A stretch of DNA of 64,000 nt, from NCBI GenBank assembly GCA_018350325.1, contig JAEVLN010000003.1, positions 3,502,441 to 3,566,440 of the forward strand, written 5' to 3'. Below, piece after piece: positions 1 to 11,204 of the stretch (positions within the stretch are counted from its first letter, which is position 1; the number at the start of each line of letters is the position of its first letter). The translations under genes and the position numbers were made by a program. A model generated the notes under the pieces. The model saw only the letters and a program-made list of their open reading frames with translations. It did no database searches and had not been told where the DNA came from. Source of the stretch: Globodera rostochiensis. Taxonomy: Eukaryota; Nematoda; Chromadorea; Rhabditida; Heteroderidae.

Positions 1-1469
1 CCGCCGCCATTGACCTCCAATGGGACGGATTAATCGGTGGGGGGAAACTTTTCAGTTTTGTCGTTAAGGGCGTTTTATTTTTGTGGATTTGGAAATTTTT
101 GGGCATTCGATTTGAGGGGCTCGGAAATCTTTGGACTTTCAACAAATAGCCGCCAAAATCCTTTCATTTCCCACAGATTCGATGGTTCGCCTCAGCGCTT
201 CTCTCATCTCAGTGCATAATCCACACATTTCATTGGCACCGCTTCCGTTTCAACTTTCCGAGGCGATTATGCACTTTCAAGAGAATGCCCAACTTCTTTC
301 GGGAAGGGTCCGTTGCTTAAACTGAAAGAAACAAAATTAAAAGAATTTAATTTCAGATTTTGTTTCGCTGCTTTGGGGATGATCTTCAGAAAATTGTGAC
401 CGAACGGGGAGAGAATGGCCGGACGAAGAGGGATCTGTCGATGACAGAGTCGGAAGACTACGACAATGAGGAAGAAGCTGAAGAAGAAGCTGAAGAGGAC
501 GAAGAAGAAGCTGATGAAGCAGTCGAGGATGAATTCCTCCAGGCAACCGCTGCTTCTTCCGCGTTCAGCTCCGCTCGCTCCCTACGGCGTTCAATCGAAC
601 GTTTTACGGATAAGGTCAGAATAATACTTTAGTTGGGCCTTTTTCTGTCTGAGAATTTGCATTTCTTTACACATTTTGGCACTTTTTCGGCTTTGACTAC
701 CGTACACCCCCCCCCCCCCCCCCCCGCCCCTCTCGCATTGGTACCGTACCCTCTCCTCGTGCTTTGACTACCGTACACCCCCCCCCCCCCGCCCTTCTCG
801 CATTAATACCGTACCCTCTCCTCGTGGACAGTTACTGCGCATGAAAGGCTTCTGGCGCGGATTGGGCCGCATGTTGTGCCAGGAGGGCGGCATCCAAGCA
901 GATGTTCGGGGGAGCGATGAAAGTTGCTGGAACGCAAATGGGAGAGAGTCGTGGTGGGACGGAAAGGGCGGAGAGGGCGCGGAAACGGCCCGAGGGAAGG
1001 CGACGGACCAACCGACGGCTGGGAACTTCGCTGGTTCGGATTCTTTTTTTGCTATTTAAGGGGGCGTCCTTTGCGTGCTGTTCAGACAAATTTGCGCAAG
1101 AACGCACGGCAATGGAAGCAATGGCCAAAAGATTGCAATTCGCAAATGGAAAGCGGACGGAAATTGGAGAAAAGAACACGAACCGGATGGAAAACGTCAC
1201 TTCGGTTGAAGACAACCGACATCCGTTCGAAGTACTTTTTGCCGTTGTTATTTTTTCATTTTGATTTTAAGGAGCCGGTGAATGCCATTGATGTCGATGA
1301 CTACAAACCCGACGACTATCAGTCCTATGAATCTGTGGGCAAATGGTGGCATTGGTCGGATGTGGAAAAGCGACCGGAAGGGAAAACGAATGGGGGCGAC
1401 GACGGCAGCAGTCGCATAGCCATTTCACAGGCGACGGCCATTCTTTCGCTGCTAACTCTGTTTTTATGA
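1..1469 (+). CDS. Glypican, 3' part (copy 1)
   Basis: C-terminal part of a glypican, a GPI-anchored heparan sulfate proteoglycan core protein that modulates Wnt, BMP and Hedgehog ligands at the cell surface. I read six exons: 1-36, 177-307, 357-614, 832-1033, 1086-1231 and 1272-1469. Seen: the family-like segment LSEAIMHFQENAQLL, then CFGDD, an acidic Glu/Asp-rich insert, ESCW (the glypican CWN motif), and a hydrophobic end SQATAILSLLTLFL directly before the stop, as expected of a GPI signal. The upstream exons lie outside the window, but the second copy at 46570 shows them, including the glypican Cys signature. No obvious Ser-Gly glycosaminoglycan attachment repeat is visible, which is unusual. 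Nematode glypicans include gpn-1 and lon-2; I cannot tell which this resembles. This copy keeps exon 832-1033 intact, unlike copy 2. Confidence 0.82.
691..827. repeat. Tandem duplication with poly-C tracts in glypican intron
   Basis: Two units of about 80 bp, each starting CTTTGACTACCGTACA followed by a long C run and ending near CCCTCTCCTCGTG. They lie just upstream of the acceptor of exon 832-1033. The block is absent from copy 2, where a 198-bp deletion removed it. Confidence 0.8.
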
Positions 1470-1717
1470 CGTCACCCAACCGACGCGCAAATACCACCAA
1501 AAATGATTTATGAGAGTTCAAACGGGTTCCTTCCGTCCATTCATTCCGGCGGGTTGCAATGGGCCAGAAAAATGTTTTAAGGGTTTTATCTTAAAAAGTC
1601 ACCCAATGCAACCCAACCAACTAAACATTTCTCCGCGCATTTCCAGCACAAAAATTGTCATTCACTTTGCGAATAGCAAAAGAAAAAATGGTTTTGAATT
1701 TGGATTTCGTTTCGTCA

Positions 1718-2528
1718 TCAGCAAACACCTTTTCCCGGCTCCATACTCAAGTCCAACTCGTCCAACTTGTCGGCTCGGTCGTGTCGAAGCGGAAACGACT
1801 CCCAGACCCGGTTTGGGTCGTTGAGGTGTGTGTGCGGGATGGGTTCGGGCTCTTCCAGCACGAGCCCACTCTCTTCCAACGCCCTCAGAAACGCCTCTCT
1901 CTAAAAGAGTTAAAAAGTGTCCAGCCGTTGCTTTGACTTTGGTTGTGTTGTTCCCTTACCCTTTTGCTGCCCTCCAATTCCTCCTCCGTCAGACTCGACA
2001 CGCAATGTTCAATGCCGGCCATTTTGCATCGATGAGCCAACAATCGGCCGATGTTATAAGCGGCGGAAACGTCCGTTTGGCTGAAACAAATTAAAGGAGC
2101 CTATAAATTTGTTGTCGTTTCGGCTTCTCTTCTTGCAAATTACGGCTTCAAAATGCTCACCTGTAAAGCTGCGACTGAACAGTTTTCTCGCGAGTCGATG
2201 CTTCAATCACAATTCCATCTTCGTAGTGAACGACAGAGGCAACCGTTGAATTTTTTGTCGGACAAAAATCGACCCTGTCCAACGGGTTAAATTATGAACA
2301 GGTCTTAATTGTCCTATTCTAACATTCTGGTGGCAATCGATTCATTCATTTACCACAGACGGCACAAAGAAAATTCGATTAGAATAAATGGTCCCACCGG
2401 TAAATGAAATTGCGTTGCGCATTATTCTTCTCAAAGCCCCACCCACTGGGCTTCCGTTGGAGCCGAACACGCTCAAAATTGCGCGGGTTGTTGTTCACAA
2501 AGCGCTGCAAAAATGTGGCCCTATTCAT
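1718..2528 (-). CDS. Mitochondrial ribosomal protein uL18m (copy 1)
   Basis: Mitochondrial large-subunit protein of the L18 family, which in the ribosome sits with the central protuberance. Four exons on the minus strand, about 2528-2391, 2278-2165, 2088-1955 and 1900-1718. Seen in order: VNNNPRNFERVRLQRKPSGW (matches the family's NRNPRNLE..ARKxRGW start), HYEDGIVIEASTREK and QLYR (family ASTREW..LY), NIGRLLAHRCKMAGI (family IGRVLAQRCLEAGI), then an acidic tail. The donor of exon 1 and the acceptor at 2278 (GGACAG) restore the frame across the first intron. I chose the ATG at 2528, which gives an N-terminus starting MNRATFLQRF. The gene is convergent with glypican: its stop lies 249 bp downstream of the glypican stop. 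The symbol in this organism is unknown; human equivalent MRPL18. Confidence 0.83.
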
Positions 2529-2667
2529 CTGGCCAAAAGTAGCAAAAATAAAAGGCAAAAACTTTGAAGAATATTCGTAATTCAAAGAATTCAGGCACCA
2601 CTAAATCAATAATTATTTGGAATAATACCAACGGTGGCAATTATTGAATACAGTCATTTTTGGTCGG

Positions 2668-4832
2668 TCATTCATTTCTCGTAGCGATCATCCGAATCAA
2701 ATCCTCATCACCTTCTTCATGTTCTCTTACATCATCGTCCATTTGTTCGTCTTCTTCGCTCTCCTCTTCCTCAAGATTATGCAAACTTTTTGGCCCTAAA
2801 AACAAAAGGAATTCGATGGACGGTAAAGAATCAATAGGCCAAGCGTTTTGGCATTTGACAGAAAAGACACGAGACTTGCGTCAATTTACTGACGTTTTAT
2901 TTCCTGCACGAACTCCACCGCGTCTTCTGCATCGTCCGAATCGTCATCCAAAGTAACCGTTGAAGACGTCGCTAGTGCCCTTGGCGGAGACAACGGCGGA
3001 CGAGCCCCCATTCTCGAAGAGGAGTGCGGGAGTTGTGGAGGATAAGACACAGTCGACCCGCTTGGTCCGGTGGCCTCGGCTCCGTATACCGCTCCCGCCG
3101 GCGGCCTCCAAGAACCAAACTGCTGGAGTTGTTCATGCTGTTGGCTTTGGCTATCACGCGCAAAATGGTTGAAATAGCTGTACAGACGTTCCAAAACACT
3201 TAAATTAAAACAAAAATACCATCACCAAAAAATAATCCCGGAATTTAATAAATTTATAAGTTCGAGTTCCCCCCAAAATCCCACCCCGGATGCCGATCCT
3301 GTACGTTGTTAGGACGGGCCAATCGCCGGCGTCGCTCACCAACCACCTCGACATCGTCGCCATTGTTTAACACCAACACATCGTCATCATTGCCCAACAG
3401 AATGCCCGAACGACGAGAACTGAACAAAAAAACAATATTCTCAAAAATAATCAAAGTAATTGCCTGTATTCCGAATTTTGGTCGTAAACTTCAAGAGTTT
3501 GACCCGAAGAAGCAAAGTGTGAGAGATTATTGAGAAAGTGGTGGGGGTTTTGAATGTCACGGCGTTTCAGAAAAATCACTATTTCGGTTCGATTGATTTT
3601 CGAAGACAAATAATCGAGTAAAGCGTCCATGTAGACATCAATGTCAACACAAGCCTAAAACAAATAATCTTTTGACTATTATTTAAAAAGCATAACATTG
3701 GTAAAAGAGAAAACGTACTTTCTTCGTCAGGGCTGCCACCTCCCGGATCACAAAATAAACTATTTGCGACCAAACAATCTTCTAAAATTAAATATAAATC
3801 ACATCGGGCTCTCCTCTTTTGCTGATTACCCGATTTCCGCTTACGTACTCGGCATTGAACACAACATTAAACATAGAAGGACAAATGGAACGGGGCGTCA
3901 AATTGTTCAGATAGACGACACGACGAAAAGAGTGCTCTTTGAACAGTTGTGCTCTACATTTTATTAAAATTGCAGCGACCCATCAGCTTAGTCTACTCGG
4001 GCACAAAGCTTGAAAAAATTTCGATGTTTCGACGGGGGGGGTAGGGCAAAGAACAAAAAAAATTCGTCATAAAATCCCCTGCCCCGAAATTTTTTTCTAG
4101 GCTACGCCTCTCGTCTCAGTTAAAAATTTTATTGCATAAAAAGGCCGTCCTTGGAACACAAACCGAGTAGCGCCATTGTTGAATTTACTCAGCAGCATCC
4201 GGTAATCGTCCAGCTCACGTTCGACCCCGCAAATTGCTTCTCGATAAATGGACTGACTAAAATTCTTTTTGGCACAATTACGCATAAAAAATCACCTTGC
4301 CAAAGCTCCCCTCATCGAAATGGTTCTCAACGCGCCAATTTCAAGCATCAGATGCTTGACAACCAGCTCAACCTGATGCTGCTCAACGTCAGGCGGGTAC
4401 GAAGTCCGGGTCAGAATTTGATCGAGTTCGTACTCGCTGCGCAGCCTGATGATGCTCTCTCTAAAAACGGAGAATTTGAAACAAACTTTATAATTAACAT
4501 TTACTCGGTTCATTTCCATGTATAAAAAACATTTTCTTACTCTTGACCCTTCGATTTCCACGAGGGCATTTCCCCGCCAAAAAGCAAAAGACGATGCCTC
4601 AACGAGAGAAGACCTCTCTTGCACAACGGACATTCGGGCTTCAGTCTTTAAATCAAACCAAACCAAATTAACCAAAATCCCGACAAAACGACCTTGTCCA
4701 TTCGAGAATGCATTCGAAGCAGAAAATGTGGGGACAATTGTCCAGAACCGTCGGGTCGTTCCAAACGTGCAAACAGATCGGACATGTCATCCGTTTATTG
4801 GGTGGTTCAGCAGCAGTCGAACTTAAAAGCAT
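2668..4832 (-). CDS. Topors-like RING E3 ubiquitin/SUMO ligase
   Basis: RING-finger protein resembling Topors (topoisomerase I-binding RS protein). The first exon gives MTCPICLHVWNDP..DNCPHIFCFECILEW, and a second exon at about 4661-4546 completes the C3HC4 ring with ECPLCKRG. Later minus-strand exons encode EYELDQILTRTSYPPDVEQH (4470-4297), a short exon near 4285-4130, SFRRVVYLNNLTPRSICP (near 3950-3830), and HFLNNLSHFASSGQTLEVYD (3655-3480), matching the conserved Topors segment ending F..FA.S...YD. Then come a DDDVLVLNN..ERRRR exon (3415-3255), a Pro/Ser-rich exon (3194-2894) and an acidic last exon (2796-2668) ending MIATRNE. The last junction works with donor GTCAGT near 2893. The start could lie further upstream: the frame stays open to 4991. 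Internal exon borders are approximate. Expected location is the nucleus, by homology. Confidence 0.72.
4025..4115. mobile_element. Possible hAT MITE remnant in Topors intron
   Basis: The right side reads CCCCGAAATTTTTTTC then TAGGCTACGCCTC, like the terminal inverted repeat of the hAT MITEs at 6749 and 7277 (GGCGTAGCC followed by G/C runs). A short GGGGGGG run stands at the left. No clear target-site duplication was found, so this is a weak call. Confidence 0.35.
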
Positions 4833-4991
4833 TGTGCTGAAGAAGGAAAGGACAAAAACAATAAGAATTTTTCCATTTTGGGACCGTGGCACTTTTTCCT
4901 TGGTACACTGAAGAAGATGGGCACCTATCAGAATTCTATAAATTCGACTCCTTTTGATCTCTAATTCGCGAATCTGAAGGAATTTTGGCAA

Positions 4992-5917
4992 TGGTGTGGA
5001 ATTGTTTTTAAAATTTTGAATGATTAAAATTTTAAATGCTGTTTTCGAGGGTGAAAAAATGCGTAGAACACGAATCCGACTCGGATTTTGCGAATGTCAA
5101 ACCACCGAACCCGAATTCGAACAGCAAAATTTGGTTACGAAATATAAGCATTAGCCTGTGTTACAAAGTCTCAAAAAATAAAAGTCTGCTGCATGGTTAT
5201 TTTTTGAATTAGTGGTAAAATTGCGCGAATTTTGGCGTTTCGCCTGATTTGTCTGCTGCTGGAGTGGACCCACAGTGAGTTGGTCGCACTTCGAACAATG
5301 GATTTTTTTTTAAACAGTCAGATTTTCCTGATTTTTTGCACAGAGCTTGGCAAATAAATTGTCTATCCAAAAGCAAATTCCATTAAGCCCAAAGCAATTT
5401 CTTAACACTTTTCAGCAAAATTGGGGCGTAAGTTATAGTGTAATAGAACGCGGCTAAAATTTCGATAAAATTTATTGAATTGCAAAAAAAAAAATGTTGG
5501 ATTTTCTTCTATTTCGAATTAATATGGGCCGCACACTCGGCTACGGCAGCCATTTGGTGGGGCGCCGCTCGGTCGGACAATCTCGGCGCGCCTCGCGCGG
5601 TCTCGGCTTTGTGTTAGCCTCCCTCATCCCCACGTCCGGAAAAATTTCTGAATCGTTATTGAAGACAACATACATCTGGGCACTCTTTTTTCTTTTTTTG
5701 AAATTTTACTAAAGATTTTTCAAATTCATTTCCCTCAACTCTCCAATATGGCGTGGTTTAATTGAGTACTTTGATTAATTAACGAGCAATTTGATCTTTA
5801 TCGGAGATAGCGTAAATTGATAGTGAAATAAATAGAGCAACACCACTCATTATTTGTCAAATGATCGACCCTTTTCTGTTTTATGGGTAATTTAGATTAC
5901 TCCCTTACAAATTAGTC
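4992..5917. other. Intergenic region between divergent genes
   Basis: Lies between the start of the minus-strand Topors-like gene and the start of plus-strand adenosine kinase, so it should hold both promoters. AT-rich, with one GC-rich island near 5520-5640 that is open in one frame for 72 codons but matches nothing I recognise. No repeat or RNA gene seen. Confidence 0.5.
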
Positions 5918-8725
5918 ATGGATAATGGCGTAGGAAATAAAACCGGCAATGATTATGTGCTGCTTGGAATGGGAAATCCGTTGTTGGGTAGGTTGGCCCA
6001 TTTACGCCAATTTGTTATCGAAATCTCTGGCAATGTTTAGACCTGCAGGTCGCGACTTCGGATACACAGCTCCACAAAAAGTACGGACTTGCCGAGAACG
6101 GTGCGGATCTGATCAACAGCGAAAACAGCGCAAAGCTATTGCCAATGTAAGAATTTTTTTAAACCATTGTAAACTCTGTTTTCAGCTTCGAAGACATTTT
6201 CTTACTTGGCGAAAAGATTGACTTTGTTCCCGGTGGTTCGGCGCAGAACACCGTGCGAGTATGTCAATGGATGATCAAAACATTCGGCGCAAAAGCGGTC
6301 AATTTGTTTGGATAATCCCATTTTTTTTAATATTAGACATTTACATACATCACTGTTTTACTTTTTAGAGATCCTGCTACTTTTTCGGCGCTGTTGGCAA
6401 AGACAAATTTGGTGAAATTCTGCACGAGAAGGCACAGGCTGCGGACATTGAAACGCGATACCAGGAAGTGCCAAATGAAAAGTCTGGCACTTGTGCGGTG
6501 CTGGTGTTTGGCGGGAAAAGGTATTCGACGCTCCCCGAGTTTCTAACGTTTTCTTGCCTAATTTTCGGTCATTGGTGGCCCACCTTGGCGCGGCTGAGCA
6601 CTTCACTCCCACCCATCTGAGCGCGGCGGCCAATCAGTCACTAATCGAGCAAATTAGCAACTTTTACGTCGAGGCGAGTTTTGTTTGGTCGGCTTGGCAT
6701 TTACGATTTTGATTCGGTTCTGTGCTATCAGGACCGAGGCGTAATGGCCAGGCGCGTATGCAGGGGGGGGGCAGGGGGGGGCATGCCCCCCCCCGAAATG
6801 AAATTTGAAGAAAAAAAAACAAGAGGGGGGACCCTTTTGTTTTACACTTTTGACCAATTTTCTTAACAAATTGTCATCAAAAATCCAAAAAATTTTCTCC
6901 GGCGGCGCCTATCGGCACCGCCGACCCCTCCCATTTCTAAAAAACTTGAAAAAAAGGGCCGATTTTTTAAATTTTTTGGTTGAAAATCTCTTAACAAATT
7001 GAGTTAAAAATTCAAAATTTTCTCGGCGGCGCCTATCGGCACCGCCGACCCCCCCCCCCCCAACGGTAAAGCAGAATACGCAAAAAAAATTGCATTTTTG
7101 AAAATTTCATAACAAAAATGGAGTAAAAACGGAAAATGCACCCCCTAAAATCGAACATTTTTGAAGAAAAAAAATTGCTTAACAAAAATGCAATAAAAAG
7201 GGAAAAATACACCCCTAAGAACTGCCCCCCCCCGAAAATTTTTTCTGGATACGCGCCTGGTAATGGCCATTCCAATCAGGCCCGTACCGTAGCCAGGGGG
7301 GGGGGCATGCCCCCCCCCGAAATGAAATTTGAAGAAAAAAAAACAAGAGGGGGGACCCTTTTGTTTTACACTTTAACAATTTTTTGACCAATTTTCTTAA
7401 CAAGATTCATTAAAATTCCAAAAATTTTCTCCGGCGGCGCCTATCGGCACCGCCGACCCCTCCCATTCCTAAAAAAACTAAAAAAGGCCGATTTTTTAAA
7501 TTTTGGTTGAAAATCTGTTTACAAATCGAGTCAAAAGTTCAAAATTTTCTCGACGGCGCCTATCGGCACCGCCGAGCCGCTCAAAAAATGGAGTAAAACG
7601 GAAACTGCACCCCCAGAAATCGAGAAAAATTGCTTAACAAAAATGCAATAAAAAGGGAAAACCACACCCCTAAGAATCGACTTTTCCTCCCGACTGCCCC
7701 CCCCCCCCCGAAAAAAATTCCTGGCTACGGGCCTGATTCCAATCAATTATTTCGAATTTAGGGCTATTTCCTGACCGTTTCCTTGGATTCGATTCTATGT
7801 TTGGCAACACATGCAGCAGCCTCTGATCAAACCAAGCATTTCGCCCTCAATTTGAGCGCGGAATATATTTGCCAATTTTTCGGTGATCAGCTGGAGAAAG
7901 TGCTTCCGTTTGTGGACATTCTTTTTGGTAATGAGCAGGAAGCAATGGCATACGCAAAGACGCAGGGATTTGTGGTGGAAAAGGAGGAGGACGTCGGGGA
8001 AATCGCTTTACATTTGTGTCAAAAAGAAAAGGTCCCGCAAATTGTTATTTTAAATTTATCGTTCATCCAATAGTTTCCTTCTGCCCATTCTTTTACCTAT
8101 TTAACAATATTATTTATTTAGGTGAACCGCGAGAAGAAACGTATTGTAGTGATAACACAGGGCCATTTGCCAGTTTTGGTGGCGCATGATGGCAAATTGG
8201 AACAATTCCCGGTGGAGTCAATCCCGGAGAGTCAAATTGTTGACACCAATGGGGCGGGCGATGCATTCTGTGGAGGTATTTATGTGAAACATGAATTTTT
8301 CTCAGGCTTTATTTACATATAAAACGGGTTTGGTCTCGACCCCCCTCCCTCTTCTGTAAAGTCGGAAGCAAGGATTTGGGGGTCTCCTCCATCTCATCAA
8401 CACCCAATTCATCAACAATCAAGATCGGACATCAACTCTTCGAGCTCTTTCGAATGGCTTTAAGTATTTTTGAATCGGTTAAGGTTGAAGCAAGTTATTG
8501 TCCGATCTTGATTGTTGATGAGATGGGTTGATCCCAGGATTTGGGCTTAGTCGTCCGATTTTAACTTTTTATTTGCTTTTTTAAGGATTTTTGGCCGCCT
8601 TTTCCACCGGACGGGCCATGGACCTTTGCGTCCGGGCTGGGAACTTTGCCGCTCGCACCGTGATTCAGCACGTTGGCTGCACTCTTCCCACTGAATGTGA
8701 TTATTCGGAGCAAAATGTTTTATAA
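5918..8725 (+). CDS. Adenosine kinase
   Basis: PfkB-family adenosine kinase, which phosphorylates adenosine to AMP (purine salvage and methylation-cycle support), normally cytosolic or nuclear. Exons: 5918-5987, 6041-6146, 6186-6297, 6369-6520, 6568 to about 6680, 7762-8031, 8122-8275, 8586-8725. Family motifs in order: GMGNPLLD, FVPGGSAQNTVR, FFGAVGKDKFGEIL, SGTCAVLVFGGKRSLVAH, GYFLTVS, NLSAEYICQFF, VDILFGNEQEA, VVITQGH, VDTNGAGDAFCGG (catalytic Asp in the GAGD motif), RAGNFAARTVIQHVGCTLP. The start ATG at 5918 gives a normal short N-terminus. Oddities: the fourth intron ends in TTTTCG instead of an AG acceptor; the donor near 6680 is unclear, and about five family residues (the yyiaG segment) are not found; two MITEs sit in that intron and a palindromic insertion in the last intron. 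A polyadenylation signal AATAAA lies near 8977. Confidence 0.88.
6749..7259. mobile_element. hAT-type MITE with 8-bp target duplication
   Basis: A 511-bp non-coding element in an adenosine kinase intron. Terminal inverted repeats CAGGCGCGTATGCAG (left) and CTGGATACGCGCCTG (right), followed inside by G or C runs. It is flanked by a perfect 8-bp direct repeat GTAATGGC (6741-6748 and 7260-7267), the hallmark of hAT transposition. The interior holds two copies of the motif GGCGGCGCCTATCGGCACC. Confidence 0.9.
7277..7735. mobile_element. Second hAT-type MITE, adjacent to the first
   Basis: A 459-bp element starting CAGGCCCGTACCGTAGCCAG and ending CTGGCTACGGGCCTG. Perfect 8-bp flanking duplication ATTCCAAT (7269-7276 and 7736-7743). 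The interior is closely related to the neighbouring MITE (same GGCGGCGCCTATCGGCACC blocks and the same AAAAAAACAAGAGGGG stretch). Removing both elements leaves an intron of about 95 bp. Confidence 0.9.
8381..8535. mobile_element. Palindromic insertion in last adenosine kinase intron
   Basis: Contains a perfect inverted repeat: TCATCAACAATCAAGATCGG on the left and its reverse complement on the right (around 8500-8522), with outer arms CATCTCATCAACA in both orientations. Flanked by a 10-bp direct repeat AGGATTTGGG (8371-8380 and 8536-8545). Looks like a small MITE with a 9-10 bp target duplication of Mutator type, but the family is not identified. Confidence 0.6.
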
Positions 8726-9203
8726 TTTATATTCATTTTTCTAAATTAATTTTTTACCTTTTTATTCGATTTTTTTATGTTTGTGCCATTGTTAAAATTT
8801 TTCATTTTGTTTTTGTTGGTTAAATCTGTATGCAAAACTTGTCTGAAATTGGTTTAAAACGGTCATTTAAAGTGGGACTTTCATAAACGAAACTCGTTGA
8901 GTAAAGGACCCATCGTCAAAATAATGCACCAAAACGGGAGTGTAAGTATTCATCTGGACACGTAAATAAGGGAACGAATAAAGATTTAAAGGGCATGGAT
9001 CGATCAGTTCTCAAGTCCTGGCTCTAATTTAACACATATTTAGTTTGTTCCTTTCCAATTTAATTGTTTGTGTAAATTATTCGCAATTCTTCGTCAACAA
9101 ATCAAATCGTTTACATGGCGTGAAGACTGGCGAAGACTGGCGAGAGATGATTTTTATATTTCGATTTATATTTTAGAGACTTATAAATTAATATGTTATT
9201 GTT
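8726..9203. other. 3' flank of adenosine kinase
   Basis: AT-rich sequence with a polyadenylation signal AATAAA near 8977-8982. No gene or repeat recognised before the repeat block begins near 9204. Confidence 0.55.
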
Positions 9204-10535
9204 ACTATATATGTTAGAATGACAAGGGGTTTCGTGCCGAAAAATTAAGGCACTTTTTTGTGGATCGGCAGCCCCTTGAAAGTTGTGCATTACTGAAGCA
9301 ACTTTTTGAGGTGCATCTGGGAAAACTATAGACTTTTCAGTACGGTGGACAAGTGAGTCCCAGGAGCCGAGTTGCGGGTAAAATCGGCACTCACACAAAG
9401 GGAAATTTTTTTCTTTTTGCTCCAATCGCTTAACACCCGCTGGGAGGGCACTCCGCTGATATGTTTCCGACAACTTTGCTGTTGATCACTTTTTGATCAG
9501 AGCAAAACCCTGGTCTGCAAAAATCGGCAAAAATTGCTGGGTCAAAATTTGGAAAATCGTTTTTTGTCCCTAACTTTTTTTGCTTTATCATTAGCTATTA
9601 GGTGTCTTTTGCATTATTGTAGAGCTTTGAAAGCTGCGTCGAATGGTGTTTAGTTTGTTTTACAAAAATTTGAAATTTTCGAGCTAGGCCCCCTAGAAGG
9701 TTTTTCGGTTTTTTGTCATTAACTTTTTTTGACGTACATTTCAGGCGAAATAAAGAGCGCTTTCAAAACCCAACTTTACAAGAGCTATCGATTGGTGTTT
9801 ATTAGGCCTGAAAATTCCAAAAAACGTTTTTTGCCAGCCAAGTCCACGGTGGTGTAGTGGTGAGTGGTGGGGGTGTGGGGGGGTCGGGTGGGGGTTCGGA
9901 TCCGCTTGGCTGAAATCATTTTTTCCGACTTTCTTCGCATATGTATGATGCTGGAAACAATTTCTAAAATTATTATAAATTGTTTTTGATGGTTTAAAAA
10001 TATTTTTGTGGGTTGTTTGGAAATTTTTTGAAATTTCATTTTTTTGGTCACCAAAATTGGGGAAATGTTATGAAAATTCATAACTTTTTTTAATGATGAG
10101 CATTCTCAATGATTTTGATATCATAAAATGGAGAAAAATACGCGCAATTTTTGTGATATTATAGTTTTATAAAATGTTTTGAATTCAAAAAGTTGAGGTC
10201 AATTATTCGAAAAAAATGAATTTTTCACAAAAAAATTCATAAAAATTTTTGGAAAAAAGATTTTCAAAAACTAATTAGTTACATAAATAGCTAATTTTTT
10301 TCTCTATCAGAAACTATTTTAGTTTGATTTAAAGCATTGAGATGGAATGGAGTTATGGTCGAAAAAGTGATTTTGGTTTTCAAACCCATAGGGGACCCCT
10401 TTTGGGATGACATCGAAAATTTTTTCGGTCCAAATTCCATCAAAAACACCTTTTTCCCGACTAAATATGATGAGCTGAACCCGAATATGAACTTTATTCC
10501 TGTTGCTCTCTTTTTGTTGTACCTGGAATAAGAAG
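9204..10535. repeat. R block 1: shared 5' region of the Helitron family
   Basis: Related blocks start near 20268 and 24451. Shared landmarks are GACAAGGGGTTTCG, AAAGTTGTGCATTA, CTATAGACTTTTCAGTAC, GAGCTAGGCCCCCT, a tRNA-like box pair (9850-9860 and 9893-9903) and GGGGACCCCTTTT near 10392. AT-rich between landmarks; no convincing coding potential. Confidence 0.7.
9850..9903 (+). other. tRNA-like box A/box B pair in R block 1
   Basis: TGGTGTAGTGG fits the Pol III box A pattern, and GGTTCGGATCC is one base from box B, 32 bp apart. The same pair recurs in R block 3, and a better tRNA-like sequence stands in R block 2. No complete cloverleaf could be confirmed by eye. Confidence 0.45.
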
Positions 10536-10551
10536 TAAAAAAGCCGCACAT

Positions 10552-11190
10552 GCTAATAACTGTGTAGTCAGACATAAGAGTTTGGTAGTAACTACAAATA
10601 AGAGCTGTGTAGTAACAACTACACATACTAAACTGTCTGAGGCAACCCAGAAAACTATATAAAGGATTGGGTTTTGTCAGTATGACAGATCCGGGATGCA
10701 GGTAGACACAGATTAAACTCTGTGTAGAGTTCTTACCTGTGTAGAAGCGGGCGGAGTCCCGAAAAGAACTCCGTCTGCTCCTACAGACCAAAATGACCAT
10801 TTGTGTAGTAACAAAAATAGACCTGTGTAGTTACTATGATTGTGTAGTTATGAGCTGTGTAGTAACTACAATACAATCTTGCCTAAGCCAACACGCAAAG
10901 CTATTATAAAGGATTGGGTTTTGTCAGTATGACATACGCTATTGGGTAGTGAGTGTCGCTATTTTAAGCTGTGTAGTTACGATGATTGTGTAGTACTGAG
11001 GAGTGTAGTAACCTTACATACTCTATGGAGCACCACTACGTGTGTAGTTACGGTTTTTACAAACATGAAATAATTTTAGAGACACATTTATTCACTATTT
11101 CTATAGACTCACCAGCAACGCTAATGTGCAATCGAATGAGACCTGCAATGTAAGTGCTGTGTAGTTATGATCATAGATAGGTAATACGTT
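10552..11190. repeat. TGTGTAGT palindrome array upstream of Helitron ORF
   Basis: Many copies of TGTGTAGT in both orientations, often as the near-perfect palindrome TGTGTAGTAACAACTACACA. Interspersed modules read CTATATAAAGGATTGGGTTT followed by TGTCAGTATGACA (about 10650 and 10893). The same octamer fills the 3' tail of the element at 19.5-20.1 kb. Confidence 0.8.
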
Positions 11191-11204
11191 TGTTATTTTA
11201 AGCG

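Noticed and set aside
5494..5712. 72-codon ORF in the GC-rich island upstream of adenosine kinase
   Set aside because: No recognisable motif, no splice or polyadenylation context; likely chance.
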